Of a stretch of 64,000 bases of DNA, positions 1 through 10,888 are shown one piece after another; position 1 is the first letter of the stretch, and every line of letters begins with the position of its first letter. The position numbers and the translations under genes are program-made. The DNA comes from Lycocorax pyrrhopterus obiensis. Lineage: Eukaryota > Chordata > Aves > Passeriformes > Paradisaeidae. The stretch spans positions 31,347,629 to 31,411,628 of the forward strand of contig JACSVZ010000006.1 in the NCBI GenBank assembly GCA_014706295.1, written 5' to 3'. Under the pieces are notes generated by a model, which worked only from the letters and a program-made list of their open reading frames with translations, searched no databases and was not told the origin of the DNA.

Positions 1-21
1 ATGCCTTCTCTCTTCTTATGA

Positions 22-99
22 GATATCACAATTCTTGTCTGAACATTCAGATCTCTAGTTGATATCACAATTCTTGTCTGAACATTCAGATCTCAAGTT
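22..99. repeat. 39-bp tandem duplication
   Basis: Two adjacent 39-bp units (22-60 and 61-99), each starting gatatcacaattcttgtctg, differ at one base near the end (ctctagtt versus ctcaagtt). The near identity suggests a recent local duplication or a two-copy minisatellite. Confidence 0.95.
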
Positions 100-3000
100 C
101 ACTTTTGGCAGTCTAAGGGTTATTTTTTCAGACAGTAATAGTAAAAGTTGGAATTTGGAATACAATGATCAGTACAGAAAGAGACGACGTATATATGTTT
201 GAGATATAACACAATCCTCAACAGTATAACATCTTAATTTTTTGTGCTTTTCTCTTCCAGTTTTTCTACATCTTGGTTACATCTACCTTTTGTTCAAAAT
301 TATAAATAGAACCTGTGGAAAATACTCCTATATCCGTGGTAACCCAAAAATAGACAAGGAATAATATTACTGCGGACAATTAAACAAGGAAACATGAATG
401 TAAGTTACTTCAGCTTTTCTGAAATGTTACAAAAATAAATATGAACTTCTTTTAGATATCAAAAATTTTAACTAGTAATTTATATTTTACGTTGAATTTG
501 CTGTTGATAATTTGTGGCTTTTTTTCTTTTTATATATTTAATTCTTCCTTCTTTTGTTAAGAATAAGAAAACTAGATTAATAGCTCCAGGACTCTGGAGT
601 TTTGGAAACCCCCTATATTTTCAGTAATGAAACTTGCAAGTTCATTGCTCCAGGCCGTAGGCAAAGGACTCTGTTCCAATGGTCTTTCTTTTTCTTCATG
701 TAGATTTTAACAGGTCTGAAGAACTATTTCTTCGACTAATATAAGCTTTGTTTAACTTTCTTGAGCATATATGAAACTATCAACATGGAATGTTTATAAG
801 CCCCAGGCCTGTAAGGATTAGGCAAATAAGATTTTTTTGCTTTCTGCTCTGCTTCAAAAGCAGCTAAGGGTTATGCATTCCAGTTTCACAAAGCACCTCA
901 TTCAGACCTAGTTTTAGGTACTTAAGTCCGAGAGAGAGGGAACATTTCCTGAGTACCTCTCTTCAGAGTTTTCTGTTGCCTGTTTAGCCTGGGGTGTTGT
1001 AAGCCTCGTGCCCAGATCTGTTGATGGAGTGTACCCATCTCCTAGAGATATCTTGCTTATCAATTACAGTTCTGAAAATAGGTACTATGCTGTAGTTGTC
1101 AAATTTCTGTCTTGAGGACTTCACTCATGATCCCCACCAAAACTAAATGCAATATTGCTATTACAGTAGAAGCAGGCATAAGAAGCAGGACAAAGTTAGT
1201 TTTGCTTAACTTAGATCTTTGTCATCCTTTATGCACCTTTTCCAGACTTCAGATTACTTGGAATCCAGTTTTTAAACAGAACCTCATCTGGAAGCAATTG
1301 GCATTGCTGTTGATGTTAACTTCGAACGAATTTAGGGAAAGTGATTCAATTTTGATGCCACCTGACCCAAATCTCAATAGAATCCATAAAACACAAGATA
1401 TACCTAACATGTCCTAAATACCCAGGAAAAATGTTACAATTTATTTAGATTCTTATAATTCACCAGTTCTTTAGCTTTTTCTGTGATCTTAATAAAACAT
1501 TTTCATTACTGAATGGAAAAACTACATGCAAAACACGCACTTATATGTTTTCTAGAAGCAAGCTAAATGAAGCTATAATTCAAACACTTTATATGTAGCT
1601 GCTTCTAGTCAGTAGATGTGAGATGACCATTATGATGTGCCTTTTTGAAAATGTTTGTTAATTCTGATAAAAAAATAGTTTTAATTGTGTAGGTTCAAAA
1701 TCATCACCATAAAGTTAAGCGTATTTCAAAAGCACAGACTTCTGAAAAACAAATTCTCAGGGAAAATATTTCTATGGTTCCATCAACCCTTTAAAAACAT
1801 AAATGTTATGTCCAGAAGAGTCACATTGCTTTTTTTTTTTTTTTTTTACTGAGGACTGGGAAAACTCCATTTTTAGATTACTTATTCATTTTAATTATTT
1901 TCCATTCCAAAATGCCATCTAACATTTTATCAGCAAATCAATTGTTTCCGCTAAAACACCCAAATTTTTATTATTTAAACTCTTCCCATCCAATAGAAAA
2001 AAATTAGTTGTGAAACACTTGATGTGTTCTACTAAAACTAGGAATTACATAAAATTCATGAGTTTTTTAATAATGTTGTTTGGTACAACTGGCAATACCT
2101 TCTCACATCTAAATTTCCCAGTTTTCTAGCTCAGATGAAAAGCTTCTGTTAAATTTGCCTTGCAGTCATTTCAACTTCAATTTAACTTTTGTTTGTTTGC
2201 AATGTTCACATTCTTATTGGAAAGGAAAACAAGGTGTAGGAAAAAAAAGCTACCATCAAACTTTTATACAACATAGCTTTTTGGCTGATTGCTCCTGGCC
2301 TCCTGAATGAAAATCAGAAAATTACAAATTTATAATGTAAATGTAAATATGAACAATAGAAGAACCTCTTTGACAATGACCAAAGGAGTCTTTTTCAAAG
2401 TTAGAAATGAGAAGATAATGAACCAACAAAACTATCATTCAGTCTTTCACCTTCACAAATTAACTGAAGGGATTTCTTCTACAAAAAGGGGAACATGTAA
2501 AAAAAAAAAAATCTGTGTAAATTCTCGAAAACTCTTTCCTGAGGATTTTGAGTGAACAACAGACTCACAAAAGGATTTTCTAAACACTGCACTCTCTCAT
2601 AAAGGAGGTCTCTGTGAATAATATATTTCTTGGCCAAGTCCATGTTCTTCTCTTCCCTGACACATTCTCTTATGAGAATGTTACATGAAAAAATCCCTGA
2701 ATGCCAAGACAGAGAGGAAATTCATACTATTTAAACAATTGGTGTAGCTAGAGAAGATTGGAGAAGCTAGTGAGACTCAAGCCTGATGGAAGAGCACAAG
2801 AGTAGAAGAAGGAGCCTGAGACTTCTTTGCGTTATCACAGATCTCCAACAAAACAACCTGTCTTGGAAGGAAAGGTTCCTTGCCTTATAAGTGGGACTGA
2901 TATTTCGCAAATTTACCAAATGGCTAGACAGACTTCATAAGAACTTCGGCTCCCTCTCTCACGTGTCCTGTTACCTTCTCCAGTAAGCAAACAATGGACT

Positions 3001-6000
3001 TATAGATCTTGCATTTGCATCCATTGCTGCATGCAGTCTTAACAGATTTGTGCCTGTGTATTTAATAATTACCTTACAACACTTGATCACAGGGCTTTCA
3101 GCTATGTATTTGCTGTTTCTTATGAATCCCACCTCAGCAGACACTACAGGTTTTGAAACTAATACAGTGAAAGATTTCTGCTTTGAAATATATATGGTTA
3201 ATTACTGACTTTACTCTTTGCAGCTGCTTCTGCCTGATATATCCTGTGCCACCAGGAGTATCCAAAAGTGGTGTAATCGTAACTTACAAAGATAGCTTCT
3301 GAATTGTCATGCAACATTCAAACAGAATCCAAAATCATTAAGCTAATAGCTTAATGCAAGAATATGATATTTATACAATCCTGACATTTCTCTCAATGCA
3401 GAGCTCTTGATCACTGATGAATCTTTGCTTCACCAGGCAAAAGAAATAATAATGTAGAGATTTAATTTTAGAAACAAGAAGAAAAGGACAAGATTTTTTA
3501 TAGTTTTTGTCTGAAGGTTCTGTATTGCTCAAGCACTTTTCATACTGCCATTTCCAATGTACTGCTCTGACAGAAAAGGTCACAAAGTTTTATGCTGCAA
3601 AATAAAGAATAGAATAGAAAAAGAGAAATATAATTGTTTTGGTTGAAAAGTTCAGCAAGGTCTACACACGTTGGACAGTTGGACACTGATTTTTTTTACT
3701 ACAGGGTCACAGATTTCAATGACAGCAAAGTTGATTCAGTACTGCGGCTGATTCAGTTTCCTATGCCTTGCATGGGAAGAAAAGTCTCTTTCTAAAAAGA
3801 CAGTATATTTTCAATAATCTTTCAAATCATTTGTCTGTAGCAACTGCTTAGAAGGCTGACATTGAAATCCATTTGCTTATCAAAATGTTTTCTTCTCCAC
3901 AGTGTGTGAAGCTTCATGCTGGTTATTGTAAACTTGCCATTGATTTTCCAAACAGTTGAAGAGAGCTGGGGTGAAAGGAAGGTCACATTTTGAAGAAATA
4001 TGGATAGCTGAAAGGGCTAATAAGTAAAATAGATGACAGAAAGTATTTTTGTAAATTGCAAGCTTTTAGTTTTCAAGGCATGTTGAACAGTGTTCATTTC
4101 ACTTCATCACAGTTGGCAGTGACACAAAAAATGTCTTTAATTCAAAGTAAAGGAGTAATACAAGAGTTTTCAGTCTTGGAAAGATGACCATTCATTTCAA
4201 CAATTGCTGCACAAGACTTTTTTCCCCTTGAACAAAAGTGCTTTCAATACTGTTTTTGAAAAGAAAAAAAAGATAATATGATGCTTATTTCAGAGTATTA
4301 AGGAGAATACCTGTTTTCCTTATATAATTTTATTTTCATTCCAGATAGATGAAAGTAATATCCAGATAAGGAATTTCAGCACAAGTAGACCTTGGAGATG
4401 AGAGCTAGGTAACTATGTTCTCCAAATGTCCTCAGCAAAATAAAAAAATTAGTATCTTGAAATAATCATAAGGTTGAAGTTCTCATAGTTGAATCAAAGA
4501 GGTAAAGCTTCAATTCTAGAATAACTGACTTGTTCTAGAGGAGTAAAGTTACCTGTAACTTCAAGTGAAATTATCAGTTGGGTTAATACATTTTATTCAT
4601 GAGCAGTGCAACACTACTCGCTGAAGCTTTGTGTCTTTGGTGTCTGAATTACATTTTAGTATTCTTTCCTTTTTTGATTAATTTACATAGACGAATGCTT
4701 GCTGTTCCTGCAGAAAAATAGGCATTACAAACTGTTAATACATGCAGTTGAAATGAGAGTTAATTCATTCAGGGCTTTCACACCTATTTCCATGGGATTC
4801 AGTTATGCATTACACTACTGCAGAAAACATTTTCGTAATGTAAAGGGATAACATTACCTATTGTTAGATCAATTAAACCTTTTTTTTTTTCTTTTATTGA
4901 TAGGAAGAAAAGATGCAAAATTGTCATACAAACTTAGGACTACCTTCTGTTTTTCATTAAGACTGTGTCCTGGAAGAAAGAAGAAAGTAAAGAATAGAAA
5001 GAAATTAATCTTCTTACATAAAAGGAAAGAAAGAAAAAGGAATGAAAAGATTCTGTCATAATACATCAGAAAGAGGGGTTTTTTTCCCATAAATCAGGAA
5101 CTGTAGTTCTAAATAAATTGAGGTATACCTAATATTTGCTGTACATAATACGGAATTTTCTCATCTTTACAATATTTTGACTGGGTTTCTGTTGTTGCAT
5201 AGAGAAAGACAAACCTAACTTTCATTTTAGGACATAGTTTCAAAACACAGCAAATAAAGGGAGTGGATACATAGGCAATAAATTCATGTGACTAATAATC
5301 CTAATTCACCAAGAAAACTAGGCAAATTTTTTTACTTAATAAAGTTTATACTATTTCGTACTCATTTTAAAGAGTAAAGTCTAACAAAGAAAAAAAGATG
5401 ATTTATCTGTACTTGTGTAAAAAGAAACATATATTAGAACATTTTCTTCCCTCATGAATACAACCAAGGCCACTTAATGAACACAGAAATTTGTTTTGAT
5501 GAGGAAATTTCACTAGAAATAATTATATGAGTTTACAGTTTTAAGTTTAGCTCCAAAAATTAAAAAATGCAATATTAACAAAGAAAATTACTTCCTATGG
5601 GTAGGCTGCATGTCAGATAAGACACAAATGAAAAGACTAAAAATATATTTTCATAAGGAGTATTCTAGATTTCATGTCTGGGCATGCAAAAACTGAAGAG
5701 ATGATTTGTGAGAAAATTCAGTAATACACCTGAGAAAGAATGGTAAAACCTAGCCTTTCATACCTCAGATCAAATACTTGAAAAATTACCTCAGGTTGTT
5801 TTGTCAACAAGATATGGTTGTGACTGAACATCTCATGAGGAAATAAATTTTGTGCCAGAGTTGGAAAAACAAAGAGCAAATCCTGGTGTTGTTGGCTTGA
5901 CGTGGCTGCACAGCCTTCTTGACTGCACACCTCGCCAGGCTCCACCATCTATTGCCTTGATGCCCCCTGCAAGTATTGAAAAAACATATCCCTCCCTACC

Positions 6001-6575
6001 AAATGTTTCTACTGAGTGTCTGAGAAAACAGTGAAGACTAGCCAGCTTCAAAACACTTTTCTCCTCACTATGACCCCTTTCCCTTTACTTGTGCAGTTCA
6101 CTGCTTGTGCTGGCTCTCTTAGCAGAAACAGTCCGAGAGAAGAAACAGACACCAAAGGGAAGTAGTTGTCAGTAGCAGAGCCGTGGTTTTCCTCCTGGCA
6201 GAAAACAGTTTGCCCGTCCTCATCACCCTAAGACTAATGTCTGGAAAAGCTGTTTTGCCACTTAAGTAACCACCAAAAGCTCAGCAGAATGCAGGGCTGC
6301 TGACATGAAACCTGGGGGAGTCTTCTTTTCCCTGCAGATTCAGCTATGACTTCAAGTCTCTGGTCAATGTGACACCCTAGAGAACTACTTTGCTTGTGTC
6401 TGAAGTCAGCGCTGTTATTTGATCACAAACATGTGAGGAATGTCTAACATTGATCATGCCGGAATAACCAAGCTGTTCTTTACCTTTAAATTACAGAGAT
6501 TGTAACAGATGTTTAATGTGGTGCGCATCTATTAAAAATACAATAAATATACAGGAGTGTGGAGAAATATTGATA
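100..6575. other. AT-rich noncoding sequence, no gene recognised
   Basis: Both strands carry only short open frames (up to 101 codons) with no recognisable domain. Notable items are a T18 tract near 1.84 kb, a purine-rich run near 5.02-5.05 kb that gives overlapping Lys/Arg-rich and Phe/Leu-rich frames on opposite strands, and somewhat more GC-balanced sequence at about 5.87-6.45 kb. Nothing resembles a CR1 tail or LTR terminus. Old, diverged repeats could be missed by eye. Confidence 0.6.
1830..1847 (+). repeat. T18 homopolymer
   Basis: Eighteen consecutive T residues between tcacattgc and actgagg. It could be the A-tail of a decayed minus-strand retrocopy, but I recognise no parent sequence next to it. 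Confidence 0.95.
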
Positions 6576-6579
6576 ACAT

Positions 6580-6790
6580 AGTGGCTTAGTGAGCTGGATT
6601 AACCTGGAGGGCTCAAATCCAGGTGCCAGTCACTTTGATTAATAATTCAGGGAAGGCTGCTCCTGAAGTTACTCCATGACAGCCGATTTTCTGATGCTTT
6701 TTGCCATAAAGAAGTTAACTCCCAATCTGGAGATTGTAAAGTGGCTGGTTATAACACTGGGACTTGGTTAGGCTGTAAAACCAAAGTCAT
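6580..6790 (+). mobile_element. Possible ancient MIR-like SINE
   Basis: Three pieces occur in the order expected of a MIR-type core SINE. There is a tRNA-like B-box region (gggctcaaatccagg, about 6609-6623), then gaagttactcc at about 6665, where MIR has its caagttactta motif, then gattgtaaagtggctgg at about 6733, where MIR has its ctgtaaaatgggg block. An A-box-like ttagtgagctgg precedes the B box. MIR relics are known in amniotes, but identity here is low and the comparison is from memory. A conserved noncoding element unrelated to MIR is the main alternative. Confidence 0.4.
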
Positions 6791-6794
6791 GCTT

Positions 6795-7502
6795 ACTGAG
6801 TAATTTGAATCACAAAGTCCCCTCCAAACAACTCGTACAAGGGTTTACCCACAACCTTTTCTTTTCAAAGGTTATTCTTTCTCACATTTCTTGAGAGAAT
6901 TTATACCCCTTGCTGTTTGCACTTCTATATCTAGTACTCAGGATGTTATAATTCTACTAGTTGTGCAATTCTCCAAAATGATAGAACTGTCTTGATGGTA
7001 CCACACAGCTGTAAAGTGCTGTGAGTGTTTGTCAGCGTGACATTTTCTCCATACCTGCACTGAGCAAATTAATTGGGAATGAGAAATAGCTTCAGAGTAG
7101 ATTGAAGTTTTTGACTAAAAATACTGATTTGGTCATGAAACAAGATACCAGATAAATCTGCAAATTCAATTACACTGAGAATATAGCTACACCATACTCA
7201 GTAACAGCTATAATGTGTTCAAGTAGACTACGTAAATCGTGAAACACTAAAAAAATCCTATATTAGGTGGCAGCTTTGCTATGCAACTAATCTGAAGACC
7301 TTTGAAAAGGATGTTGCTTTTGCCCCTCTTCCTTTACCCATATGGTGTTTTTAATTTTCTTCACCAACTAATGTAAATTTCTCTCTGTTTTTTTAAATAA
7401 TTATAAAATTAATTCAAGTGGTAAAAACATGCATGAAAATATTAATAGTTAAAGGACCAATATATATTATTTTACCCATAGCATTTTTTTATATTATTAC
7501 TA
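6795..7502. other. AT-rich unique sequence
   Basis: There is no open frame of note, no repeat terminus and no RNA gene. It becomes very AT-rich from 7380 up to the CR1 3' end. Confidence 0.6.
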
Positions 7503-8772
7503 TTAGAATCATAGAATCATTTGGGTTGGAAAATACCATTAGGATCATCAAGTCCAACTGTTAACCTAATGTTTACACAGCACTGCCAAGTTCACCACTA
7601 AACCATACCTCAGGTGCCACTCCTGTAGATCTTTTAAACACCACCAGGGTTGTTGACTTAAACTCTTCCCTGGGCAGCCTGTCCCAATGCTTGACAACCC
7701 TTTCCGTGAAGAAATTTTTCCTGATATGCAATCCGAATCTCCTCTGGCATAACTTGAGGATTTCTCCTTTTGTCTTCTTTCTTGTTGTCCAGGAGAAGAG
7801 ACTCAGTCCAACCTCACTACAACCTCTTTCTAGGTAGATGCAGGGTTACAAAATCTTCCTTGAGCCTCCTTCTCTCCAGGCTAAACGCTCCCCATTTCCT
7901 CAGCCAATCCTTATAAGAGTTGTGCTCCAGCCCCTTCACCAGCTTGCACCACTGTCCTTCCCTGGACCCACTCCAGCACCTTTGTGTCCTTCTTGCCGTG
8001 AGGGGCCCAAAAGTATTTGAGGTGCAGCCTCATCAGTGCCAAGTACAGGGGGGAAATAATTTCTCTAGTCCTGCTGTCCACACCATTTTTTGCACAGCCC
8101 AGGCTGACATTGGGCTTCTTGGACATGTGGACATGCAGCTGGTTCATGCTCAGCCAGCTGTCAACCAGCACTCCCAGGCCCTTTCCCACTGGGCAGCTTC
8201 CCAGCCCCTCTGCCCCCAGCCCATAGTGCTGCAGGGGGTTGTTGTGGCAGAAGTGTGGGACCCAGCATTTGGTGCTGTTGAAACTCAGGCCCGAGTTTCA
8301 GACTGAGACCATTGTCTCAGCCCATGTATCTGTCCAGACCCCTCTGCAGAGCCTTCTTGTCCTCCAGCAGATCAATACTCCCACCTAACTTGGTCTCTTT
8401 GAATTTACTGAGGGCACACTCAGTCCCCTCATCCAGATCATCAATAAGATATTGAACAGGACTACTAGGCCAAATTAATGAGCTCTGGAGGACACCAACA
8501 GTAACAAGACACCAACTGGATACGGCACCATTCCCCCCCATTCACTGGATGTGGCCATCCAGCCAGTTCTGTCTAAGCCATGGGCTGCCAGCTTCTCCAG
8601 GAGAATGCCATGGAGACAGTATCAAAGGCTTTGCTGAAGTCAACATCCACAACCTTTCGGTCATCCAATTGGTAGATCACCTTGCCATAAAACGGGATCA
8701 ATGTGGTCAAACAGGACTTGCCTTTTTTAAACCCATTCTGGCTGGGCCTGATGCCTTGATTGTCCTGGGTGT
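7503..8772 (-). mobile_element. CR1 LINE, 5'-truncated, ORF2 C-terminus plus 3' UTR
   Basis: The left end, agaatcatagaatcat followed by ttgggttggaaa, is the reverse complement of the CR1 3' terminus, so the element runs right to left. Reading the minus strand, it starts inside the reverse-transcriptase domain with GFKKGKSCLTTLIPFY, then VVDVDFSKAFDTV (motif A, catalytic Asp, about 8626-8670). It next reaches the region that should carry the FADD box, seen here as LSKFKETKLGG, then the C-terminal region and the 3' UTR. The frame is broken and the catalytic Asp pair is missing, so the copy is dead. Its 5' boundary meets a TA/TG microsatellite. Truncation inside ORF2 is the usual outcome of target-primed reverse transcription. 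Confidence 0.93.
8573..8760 (-). pseudogene. CR1 reverse-transcriptase fragment (palm motif A region)
   Basis: Minus-strand translation gives NGFKKGKSCLTTLIPFYGK, then DRKVVDVDFSKAFDTVS. This is the CR1 fingers/palm stretch in which the FTKGKSCLTN-like motif precedes the YLDFSKAFDTV motif with the first catalytic aspartate. The frame continues upstream only into microsatellite-encoded Ile/Tyr/His residues, so any start codon there is meaningless. It is a fragment of a dead ORF2, not an independent gene. Confidence 0.9.
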
Positions 8773-8872
8773 GTATATATACATGTGTATGTATATGCAT
8801 ACACATTTGTATGTATATGTGTATATGTATAAGGACTATATGTATATACTCACACACATATATATAGATAGC
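8770..8872. repeat. Compound (TATATG)n/(TGTATA)n microsatellite
   Basis: Irregular alternation of TA and TG/CA steps (gtatatatacatgtgtatgt and similar), ending in cacacacatatatatag. It abuts the 5' truncation point of the minus-strand CR1. The tract accounts for the odd Tyr/Ile/His-rich frames seen on both strands here. Confidence 0.92.
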
Positions 8873-9524
8873 TTTGTAATTGTAGTTTAGTAAAACTGTG
8901 CATACAGTGCAGATGACTAGAAGTACCAAAAAATATTCACAGGGAACTTACATAACAATATTGAGCTAATTTTTTTTTAAACCATTTTTTATTCGAAAAA
9001 CTTCACATCTGAAACTCTCCGATCTCCAGAGATATGGTAGAAAGCAAATGAGAAAGAGAAAATAGTGTATCAATCCAACAAGCCACCTAGTCCTCTAGAT
9101 AACTGTGCATAAAATCACAAATAAAAAAAGATATTTCTTTCCTATTGTCAATATAAATCAGATTTTTAAATTTGATTGAACAGAGTTATTTTTATTTACT
9201 CCGACTTTCCATTTCTACATACAGTGCTCTTATCTTGAAAAAGCAAGGTTGAATGGAAAGATGGGAATAACTCTCCTAAATCAACTTTAATTTAAGACAA
9301 CTGTGGCAAGGAGTTTTTTGGTATGTCTTGAAATGAAACAGTTTGGTTATTACAGGCAGTGTAACAATACATAAAATGTCTCAAATTGCACTGCATTCTG
9401 AAAACTTTTGATCAGACCATTAGAAAAAACAGGTCAAAGTGATATAAGGATGTTCTTGAGACTTTAGTACTAATTTTCCTGACTTCTTTTTTCAAGCATA
9501 AAATTCCTGTGTATGCACTTAATG
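8873..9524. other. AT-rich sequence between two CR1 copies
   Basis: No gene, RNA or repeat terminus recognised. Composition shifts abruptly to GC-rich near 9525, where the next CR1 begins. Confidence 0.6.
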
Positions 9525-9807
9525 ACTTGGCAGTGGGAGGGGGTTTCCGATTAGACGAAACCTCCGAGACAGCTGAGAGAGCCACCATAACCTCACAGAC
9601 ACCCCAGGCACAGGACCAACAGTAGCCAAGCTCGTCGTGCATAAAAGAAGCCCGTGGGGAACACTGGTGGTCAGGAACACTGCACACAGGGTGTGGCAAT
9701 TAGCCAGGGCCCTGCACAGCACTTTGTGTGGTAATTCACACAGGAAGGGAGCTGGAGCCCTGCCAGCCCAACCAGGTTGCGGTGTGGCACCCAATCAGCA
9801 GAAAACC

Positions 9808-10285
9808 ATGGCCTCTCTAAGCTCTGCCCCCACCACGGCTGACACAGTGCCCAGAGCTCCACTGGGGACATGCTGCCACCCTGGCATCAGCTGCACGCTG
9901 CGCCCTGCTCTTAGGTCAGCACGGGACTGCAGCAGTGAGCACCCCTGGGGAAGGTGTGCCCAGGTGCAGGAACTCCTTTGCTCGGTGACGGAGCTCTGGT
10001 AGGCAGTGCTTAAGTTGAGGAGTATCAGCTAGTGCAAGAGAGATATAGACAACTGGAATCACAGCCTGCCTTCCTTGGGACAGGCCCAACAACTGGCTCA
10101 AGTCCATGATATTGAGGGTTCTGTGTCCTCTCTCCGGCTGGCTAAACACAGTGACTTAAAGGACAGGTGGCAGTAGTGATGAGTTCCTGCTGCTCAGCCA
10201 GCACATCTCCTCTGTGACTACCCCACCTTTCCAGGTGCCCTTGCTTATGAAGTACAGGGTCCTGCAAGTGGAATCAAACAATAAT
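9808..10285 (+). pseudogene. CR1 ORF1 remnant, interrupted by stops
   Basis: CR1 ORF1 encodes an RNA-binding, chaperone-like protein of the LINE particle. Here a frame opens with MASLSSAPTTADTV and runs 65 codons to a TAG at 10000-10002, directly after SVTELW. Recognisable ORF1 sequence continues beyond the stop (LKLRSIS, then DIDNW, and [11 protein letters not shown] near 10245-10275) in broken frames, and then ends at the internal deletion junction. The Met at 9808 is preferred over the upstream in-frame Met at 9637 because of its context and because CR1 ORF1 typically starts with a Met-Ala-Ser-like sequence. It is not functional. Confidence 0.75.
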
Positions 10286-10576
10286 GAAGATGATGGTACA
10301 CAACAACCCCATGCAACTCTGCAGGCTTGGGGCAGAGTGCCTGAACACGAGCGAGCAGTGTGCCTCGGTGGTCAAGATGGCTAATGGCATCCTGGCTTGT
10401 GTCAGAGATAGTGTGTCTAGCGGGACCGAGGAATTAATTCTTCCCCTGCAGTCAGTTCTGCTGAGGCCATACCTTGAGTTCTGTGTCCAGATCTGGGCCA
10501 CAATCCTGGGAAGGACACTGAGGTGCTGTCCAGAGAAAGGCAACAAAGCTGTTGAAGGGTCTAGAGACTAAGTTTT

Positions 10577-10837
10577 GTGTTGGAACAGCTGAAAGGTATG
10601 GGATTGTTTAGCCTAGAGAGGAGAAGGCTCAGGGGAGACCTTATCACTCTCTACAACTGCCTGAAAGGAGGTTGTAGCCAGCTGGAGATCGGCCTCTTCT
10701 CACAGGCAACCAGTGAAAAGGCAAGAGGACAGAGCCTCAAGATGCATCGAGGGAGGTTCAGGCTGGACATAAGGAGGAATGTCTTCACAGAAAGGGTTGT
10801 TAAGTGTTGGAACAGGCTGCCCAGGAAGCTGCTATAG
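10577..10837 (+). pseudogene. CR1 ORF2 C-terminal fragment
   Basis: An open stretch reads [20 protein letters not shown], then [33 protein letters not shown] and LPRKLL. This is the conserved C-terminal region of CR1 ORF2 downstream of the reverse-transcriptase palm. It ends in a premature TAG about where VVESP-like residues would follow. It is part of the surrounding dead element. Confidence 0.9.
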
Positions 10838-10862
10838 TCACCAGCAGGTGTTTAGGAAAACT

Positions 10863-10888
10863 GTATATATATATATTTATATATATGT
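10863..10888. repeat. Short (TA)n tract
   Basis: Alternating TA with one TTT interruption directly abuts the truncated 3' side of the CR1 copy, so the end of the CR1 may have been lost by slippage or deletion at this tract. Confidence 0.85.

Larger units (their letters stand above)
9525..10862 (+). mobile_element. CR1 LINE with 5' UTR and ORF1 start, large internal deletion, 3' end missing
   Basis: About 9525-9807 is a GC-rich leader. ORF1 begins at 9808 in a good initiation context (accATGg). Its remnants include QVQELLCSVTEL, LKLRSIS, then DIDNW and YRVLQVES; the last three correspond to the RSIRE, EIDxW and NRYEALQVE-like stretches of CR1 ORF1. Near 10286 the sequence jumps to late ORF2 (aaccccatgcaactctgcagg). 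The C-terminal coding part follows ([33 protein letters not shown]), and the copy stops near 10860 before the 3' UTR. Most of ORF2, including endonuclease and palm, is gone. Copies with the CR1 5' end are rare because most are 5'-truncated. The exact 5' boundary is estimated from composition. Confidence 0.87.

Noticed and set aside
4861..5090. Lys/Arg-rich plus frame and Phe/Leu-rich minus frame
   Set aside because: Both read the same purine-rich low-complexity run; there is no domain and no gene context.
9412..10149. Several minus-strand frames up to 95 codons
   Set aside because: These are antisense shadows of the CR1 leader and ORF1, whose plus-strand reading has family motifs.
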